A DNA stretch of 64,000 nucleotides from Aspergillus flavus (lineage: Eukaryota; Ascomycota; Eurotiomycetes; Eurotiales; Aspergillaceae). The DNA lies in contig NC_092405.1 of NCBI RefSeq assembly GCF_009017415.1, positions 3,658,001 to 3,722,000 on the forward strand, written 5' to 3'. A model generated the notes under the pieces. The model did not search any database. It had not been told where the DNA came from and saw nothing but the letters and a program-made list of their open reading frames with translations. Positions 58,551 through 64,000 of the stretch are shown one piece after another (position 1 is the stretch's first letter; the number at the start of each line of letters is the position of its first letter). The position numbers were made by a program, and so were the translations under genes.

Positions 58551-59607
58551 CTATGCAGGAAGTGACGACACTTTCGGAGTTGAAGATTCGTGGACTGTAC
58601 GACTTGGCGGGGTCTGATTTGCAGCTCTCCGTGTTGTACCCCTTCGCGAGCTATTGGAAGGTGGAGATCTGCGCATCAAAGAACGTCGCTGCTTTCGTAC
58701 CAGGATGCAGATAGCCACCACCAGTACACCCAGTCCAATATCAACCACCCCAGCTCCGATACCAATTCCTGCTTTATCCTCCGCGGATAGACCGTAATCC
58801 GTGAATGATCTAGAGATTGTCGAGGATGATGCTGTTGAGATAGTTGATGAGAGACCTATCGCCGAGGGGGAGGCTAAAACTGACGAATCTTCGGACAGGG
58901 TGCTAACGAGTGAGGAGTTGATCATAATGGAACCACCTTTGGGCAGGATGTTCGCCGAAAAGGTATTTACAGTGGTTTCTGTTGCGGTTGCCGCGACTGC
59001 TGTACTGGTCGTAATTGAGACGGAAGTGTCAATGTTCCATCCCATTACCGCCATCGCCCTCACAGTCGAACTTGTGGTCAAGGTCGTTGTCACTATTATC
59101 CAGCCCCTAGAGCCCTCTGGTGCAGTGGACCCAAAGGTCAGTACAATGTTAGAGGACACGCTTGATAAGCAGTCCCCGTTCATCTGGGCATATAGGCTTG
59201 CGATCTCGCGGATATACCCCCTTACTTCTGATCAGCTGCTGCAAGATGTGTACTCGTTTAAATAGATGCACGTACGAAGGACAGCACACTGCAAGTGTGC
59301 TAGAGCCATCCTTCACTGAAATTCCCGCCGTGTAGAGGTAATCAGGACAGGTCAGGGGCCCTAGGCTAATTGAGGTGTCTGGTTGCCCTAAAGCCGCTTG
59401 CTTCGACGAGGCAACTACCTCTGGTGGGACACATCTCACCAATGGGTCACCTTCGAGGCCATATTCGGGATCGAACGCAGTCAGTGCAGCAGCATTGATG
59501 TGAAAGCTTGTCGAACAGCCTGATGGTAAGTTCCAGTTTGAAGTAAGAGGAAGCCATGATGTGACGCGCTTATCAACAGTCGCCATTGGTTTCAGCGTTG
59601 CTGACAT
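58551..59607 (-). CDS. Ser/Thr-rich single-pass surface membrane protein
   Basis: 333 aa from two exons: 59607-59276 and 59220-58551. The 55-nt intron (GTACGT...GTAAG) is phase 2 and rebuilds the family motif CCPSGY. The extracellular part begins RVTSWLPLTSNW and has GCSTSF, DPEYG, RCVPPE, LTCPDYLYTAGISVKDGSST and DCLSSVSS, conserved cysteine-bearing blocks of a fungal surface-protein family. A Ser/Thr-rich stalk follows, then one transmembrane helix (about 261-285). The cytosolic RKQRR flank leads into an Arg/Ser/Pro-rich tail. The start at ATG 59607 gives no signal peptide, as in many relatives; an upstream leader exon cannot be excluded. A sensor or wall-anchoring role is inference. Confidence 0.78.
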
Positions 59608-60261
59608 GGGGATGGTATTGTATAGGGTTATCAACGTTTGTACGACTCGTGAGATTCAGTTCACAATATTCGATGGTGCCGTTCTCAGGTTCTGTCAGGC
59701 TCTTGTCCCAAGGTTCACGACAGGATATCTCAGAGCAGACCAGCAAGCTCGTATACCGACAAGGGATGTAATGCTTAAGGCTAACTGTAAATGCAGGCAT
59801 CTTGCCTTAGTCATATAGTAGGATCCTCAACTTAGCAAGGTTGCACAAGATATACCAGTCACAAAAGCATACAAAGGAAGTTTAAGTCTACTTGAGGTCT
59901 AGCCAGAGAACAGACCCAATCACTGGGGAGGGAAACCATAATCGAACATTTGACCATGCAGACCTTGCAAAGACCGCCCATTCTCGAAAGTCCCCGTAAT
60001 CTAATGTTAAGGAAGTGGTTCTGGGAAGTCTTTGGACTAATTCGAAAACATATCGGTATCGGCAACAGTGACAGTTACATGTTGGTTAAAGGTGTGACGA
60101 AGTTTGGAACACTTCGGTATAGTAGGTCGGACATGAAGCCAATGTTTACACAACGCCTGAGCTAGGGTTACATCGATAGACAGGCTCAGAATCTAAAAGT
60201 TCTAGGTCATCGCATTTTCCCTCGAGGGTTTTCAACAGTCTAATAGCACTATATCATTCGT
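59608..60261. other. Intergenic with unsupported small frames
   Basis: Plus-strand frame 59956-60165 encodes about 69 basic residues without a recognised motif. Minus-strand frame 59573-59800 overlaps the start of the membrane-protein gene. Neither is called. Confidence 0.4.
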
Positions 60262-61372
60262 TTAGCCAAGTGACAGAAGTTGAGAACGGGCAGGAACAGT
60301 ATCATCAGAAAATGGATCAGTCACTCTGGGCTTTCTCATCTTACGGTTGCACCAATTGGTCTCACGCAGAAGCTCCTTCAGCCACGCCGTAGCATCACGA
60401 GGGATCTGTACTCTGGATGAAAGCAGAAATTCAGTCACCTGGAGATGGTTCCCCTCACTGACTATGAAGAGTGGCGAGCGCTGATAGTGATCAGTGGCAT
60501 ATGGATTTGCCGCCGCCTCTAGAAGAACTCGTACAGTGCCTAAACGCCCAATGGTGACCGCAAACTGGAGTGGAGTGGCGCCCGTGTGATTGTACGTGTC
60601 GATTGACTGCTGGCTGATTTGAAGACATTCTAGTCAAATTCGTGTCCGGCAGACATCCTCATTGTTTGTCCTCGCGGCGTAGTCAAGGGCGCACCAGCCG
60701 TCCTTATCCTACGCAAGATGGTCGTGTTTATGTTGTAGTAACTCCAATATCGTGTCAGCATTTGCTTTGTCAATACTATGCTTCAAGGTGGACGAGAATT
60801 GGGATATATCGGAGATAGGGTTAGGCTTAACACTGGTGCGATGGAAGATCCCATCGTCCTCGACTTCTTTGATACGAGTAGTAACCGGCGACACGTCGTC
60901 CCGATTTTGATCTTGTACGAAATGGAGAGCCAATGTCGTGGTCAGGCTGGAGCGCCTGCCTCCCACATCCACAGCTTCATGAATATCGAAACCATAGTTC
61001 TGGTTGAAGTCAACCTCTGAACTATCCCTACCCTTCCGACGCGTTGGGGAATACTCACGTCCCAATGAAACACATGTTGATTGCTATAGACTTAATACTA
61101 TGGTCAATCTCTCTCAAGCCAGCTTCGATAACTAGTTTACCTTCTCCCTTGTAAACTAGATACCTCACCGCCTCTCGTAAGAAGGAACTGGTTTGGTACT
61201 GCTTCAAAGCTTTCGGCTGCTTAATTAACAACATGGCAGGGGTTCGCTGGCGCGCCACGGGATTAACCTGTGTCATGGATGCCGCCTCCTTAATCATATC
61301 ATCGTCCGAGCTGATATATTGTCGATATGTTCTTCGTCGCGCTGGGAATATTCCTCTTGTGTTCCATTCCAT
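60262..61372 (-). pseudogene. Ankyrin-repeat protein gene, two in-frame stops
   Basis: The 5' part 61372-61055 encodes an N-terminal region (VRYLVYKGEGKLVIEAGL) that ends at a GTGAGT donor-like site near 61072. The next segment (frame 61065-60262) contains LKHSIDKANADTILELLQHK, then TAG at 60711-60709. It continues in frame as DKDGWCALDYAARTNNEDVC, then TGA at 60636-60634. The ankyrin pattern resumes (TGATPLQFAVTIGRLGTVRVLLEAAANP, described here in two pieces: TGATPLQFAV and VRVLLEAAANP) and ends at TAA 60264-60262. Two to three repeats are visible. The only splice acceptors near the donor would give an intron of about 37 nt, so the junction is also doubtful. Inactive copy. Confidence 0.78.
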
Positions 61373-62360
61373 TGTCAGTCGTGATGGGGGGATATAAAGC
61401 CTCGGTTGCGCTGTGTTAAGTATGTATCGTGCTTATGCATATGCTTAAGCGCCTGCACCTTTCTAGTACTACTTGGCCTAATGACCTGAATTGATTCAAT
61501 AGTGACTCTTTATAATGTCATATGGCACTGAGGTATCGGCTGGACGATGTCTCCTTTCTAATTATTTTCCTCATCACCGGATTATATATCTTCAAATACA
61601 ACGACCACTCCTCGAACCCAGGAACTTACCGCTCCAAAATAAAGTCATCGGACAACAAAGATAGATATGGATAAAGAGAATGAAAAAGGAAAATATCCAA
61701 GTCCAGTATTCCATCCACATTACATAGATAACAGCTTTGATTTGTTGGTTCAACTGGCTTTAATTCCTTCCAATCCAAATTAACCTTCAAAACCTGGTTA
61801 TTTCCAGTTGCTAAACGTCCCATATAGCTCAATTTCGAGCCCTCAAGTCATGCCCTAAATACTATATCTCTACAGCGGATAACATCGTATGCATTTACAA
61901 TCAATGTATTTTAACACATGGTAACTCTTGGTGCTCCATAACACAAAAACAACATGGACCCATCCCTCCGTGTTGTAGTTAGGTGCCAGATACTTTATAA
62001 CACTCCGTGTCTCTTGCTGTGATTATCACTTTAACTGCCGGCCAGCGTCCTAGCAAGTGGAATGTCGCTGTTAATAGCATGTTCACTCTACAGTACTGTA
62101 CTGACAGACAAGAGCCACTACTCAGAATCCAGGCCTACTTTCACAATAGCGATACATTTATTCCTTTAGCTATTCAGGATGCCGCCGTCCCCCATCACTC
62201 TTCGAAAAATCAGCGAAAGGTAAGACGGGCTGGAATGAGACGCTTTGCTTTCAAACCAGGCACGGTAGCCCTCTAGTCTCGCTTCGAGGATCCCTTCAAA
62301 CCCCTCTCTGCTACACCCAAGAAGCCTATACTGAGCACCTTGCTTTTCTGCCAGAGGAGG
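61373..62360. other. Intergenic, AT-rich
   Basis: A minus-strand frame at 61626-61832 and a plus frame at 62007-62276 have no recognised features. No gene called. Confidence 0.4.
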
Positions 62361-63777
62361 TTAGGACGGGCTTATGAGAGGTGCGAATTTGTAATTAGAT
62401 CTAGGTGGAGGAGCGTTTCGATTCACATCAAGCAGCGCGATTACATGCCGAACCTTGTCTAGAGATACGGAAGATGCATGCATTGGTATACTTAGGTGGC
62501 CGTAAACATTATAGCCAACACAGTATCGGTGCTGTTCATACGGTGGCTCGTCTCTCTGCCATACCCCCGACCCTTAGATTATAGTAACACCACGGATACC
62601 GTACGGCCCATATAGGCACACAATCCCTCGAAAGTCATTAATGTCTATTGTCACTCGGATTCCGGGATACCGCCAATGGGCATACATATTCAAACATGGA
62701 TGAGACATCTGCATCGTCGTTTGCTTCGCTCCGGGTGTTGAATAGCTGAGCATGGGACTTGGTTGGTCGTCGAAGATGAATTCTATACTGGTTATACACA
62801 CGTTGGCCCTGTCCTGAACGGCTGATATAGCGATTTAGCTCAGAGATAATAATAATTTGACAGATTCCACGTATATATCGCGATAGATGGTATTATAGTA
62901 GTGGTACAGAGCACTACCGCGAAAGTCTAGCGGACGACCCCTGCCGGAGTGAATAGCCAAGGTTGTGTCTCGAAGCCACCGTAACTCCTCCCAGACCTGG
63001 ACTTCGAGTTGAAAGCACCATCTGCAGTTCAGGTTACAGGTACAGTGGTAAAGAAGCCTCCAGTCAACCTCGCGTCTGCGCCCGGGGTTGGTGAACTCTC
63101 TGACCATAGGAAGAAGAAACCCACGATCCCCATTAATGTCGAACCTTGTCCTCCAGAAGGTAGGACTCCAAAAGAGTACCGCCATAGGACGTGATGCATG
63201 ACGAAGACTCAGAAAGTCACGAGTAAAAAGGAGCACTGCAATCGATTCAAGTACCTCCGATGGCAGTACTCGAAAACAATCTGTCAAAAGTTGAGAAGGC
63301 TACACTATCTGCTCTGATAGAGGCTTTAGAGGCTTCGGCGGGTCTCTTGCAAACCGCATAAGCTCTTCAAGACTTGACAGCCCAAAATGGCCATTAGGTG
63401 CTAAATCATTTTGATATTCGGGGCGCCTAACATCTTGACCTCCTCTCCATAGTGGCATCCAGTAATCAATAGTGTTCCCTATTCTCGGTGGTAAACGCTC
63501 CAATGCCTCGTACAGACACTCTAAAGTGGAACTCACCGGGACCAAAATGCCCCAATAGTCGTTGCCAACATAGCTCGTGGACAAGGTATAGGTCTGTTTC
63601 TCGGTGTGCGGGCCTAGTACTGGTGCCCCATTGTTCGGTCTCGTGATCGTCGGGAAGGCGATACCATGGATGTAGCCCTCTTGTCGAGAATATCCCGGTG
63701 ACCTTGACCCCAGTAGAGGGACAATATACTAAGTGCAATGAACAGGAGCTAACGATGCCAGTTGGAATATTGGACAA
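62361..63777 (-). pseudogene. F-box protein gene with three in-frame stops and a frameshift
   Basis: The N-terminal segment (frame from 63777) includes LYLVHELCWQRLLGHFGP. One base is out of step near 63536-63541, after which ECLYEALERLPPR follows in a second frame. That frame reads straight to 62361 and shows the F-box core CFRVLPSEVLESIAVLL, RDFLSLRHASRPMAVLFW and TFWRTRFDINGDRGFL. Then comes the CTSIEFIFDD/RVTIDINDFRGI beta-domain typical of fungal F-box proteins of this layout. It is broken by TAG (63302-63300), TAA (62837-62835) and TAA (62576-62574). A live copy would recruit an SCF ubiquitin-ligase substrate. The 5' end beyond 63777 is uncertain and may extend to about 63959. Confidence 0.82.
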
Positions 63778-64000
63778 GAATCCAACTCACAGGCTCGGGT
63801 CTGTTTCGTCCATGGTAGGCCAGTTACCATATCGAGACTACATATCATGCAGAATGGAACGGCGCGCTGCGAGCCGCTCAATAAATTTGCGGAGAACATA
63901 ATTCGGGACTTGATCTGAGTTGTATCGCCGTGACGGCCTTTGGCAGACGGTGCTCGCAAGCCTGCAATATATGCCCCGACGCTATGATAATATATGTCCA

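Noticed and set aside
1..64000. CRISPR arrays, insertion sequences, bacterial operon signals
   Set aside because: No regularly spaced repeats or transposase motifs; the genome is eukaryotic with spliceosomal introns.

Overview
The window is nuclear DNA of a filamentous ascomycete (Pezizomycotina, most likely Eurotiomycetes such as Aspergillus or Penicillium). The evidence is many short 50-65 nt spliceosomal introns with CTAAC/CTGAC-like branch points, Zn2Cys6 regulation, a modular fungal peptide synthetase, and many secreted hydrolases. All joined exon models below were worked out by eye from splice motifs, frame and family motifs; no alignment or transcript data were available. Species cannot be named.

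Left part (1-24.4 kb). The 3' end of a delta-9 fatty-acid desaturase gene runs off the left edge. It is followed by one very large NRPS gene on the minus strand (2571-18894, three exons, about 5355 aa). Its domain order is C-A-T-E-C-A-T-C-A-T-C-A-T-C(T): four modules, one epimerase in module 1, and a fungal terminal condensation domain that should release the peptide by cyclisation. Across a 1.07 kb divergent promoter lies a full-length ABCB-type exporter (10 exons, one GC-AG intron). The two genes form a compact peptide synthetase/exporter locus, with a four-residue, probably cyclic, peptide as the predicted product.

Middle part (25-41 kb). This is a secretome-rich stretch: a six-hairpin glycosidase, a 12-cysteine mini-protein, a sphingomyelinase-D-like phospholipase, a small secreted protein, and a 10-cysteine TIL-type protease-inhibitor-like protein hidden over three tiny exons. 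A divergent hydrolase pair follows, a DUF4038/GH140-like enzyme and a GH43 enzyme with an apparent frameshift. A tRNA-Pro(AGG)-like gene with an intron but no T-arm lies in between.

Second metabolic locus (40.9-50 kb). A FarA/CTF1-like zinc-cluster regulator is divergent from a seven-exon cytochrome P450. Then come a six-exon zinc alcohol dehydrogenase and, convergent to it, a pyruvoyl-dependent phosphatidylserine-decarboxylase-like enzyme of the kind that includes amino-acid decarboxylases. Together they look like a small amine/alcohol pathway unit.

Right part (50-64 kb). The region is gene-poor and holds decayed genes: an APH-like kinase, a Uma2-like protein, an ankyrin protein and an F-box protein, each with in-frame stops and/or frameshifts. 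They are mixed with two probably intact single-pass membrane protein genes. This resembles a fast-evolving accessory or subtelomere-like region.
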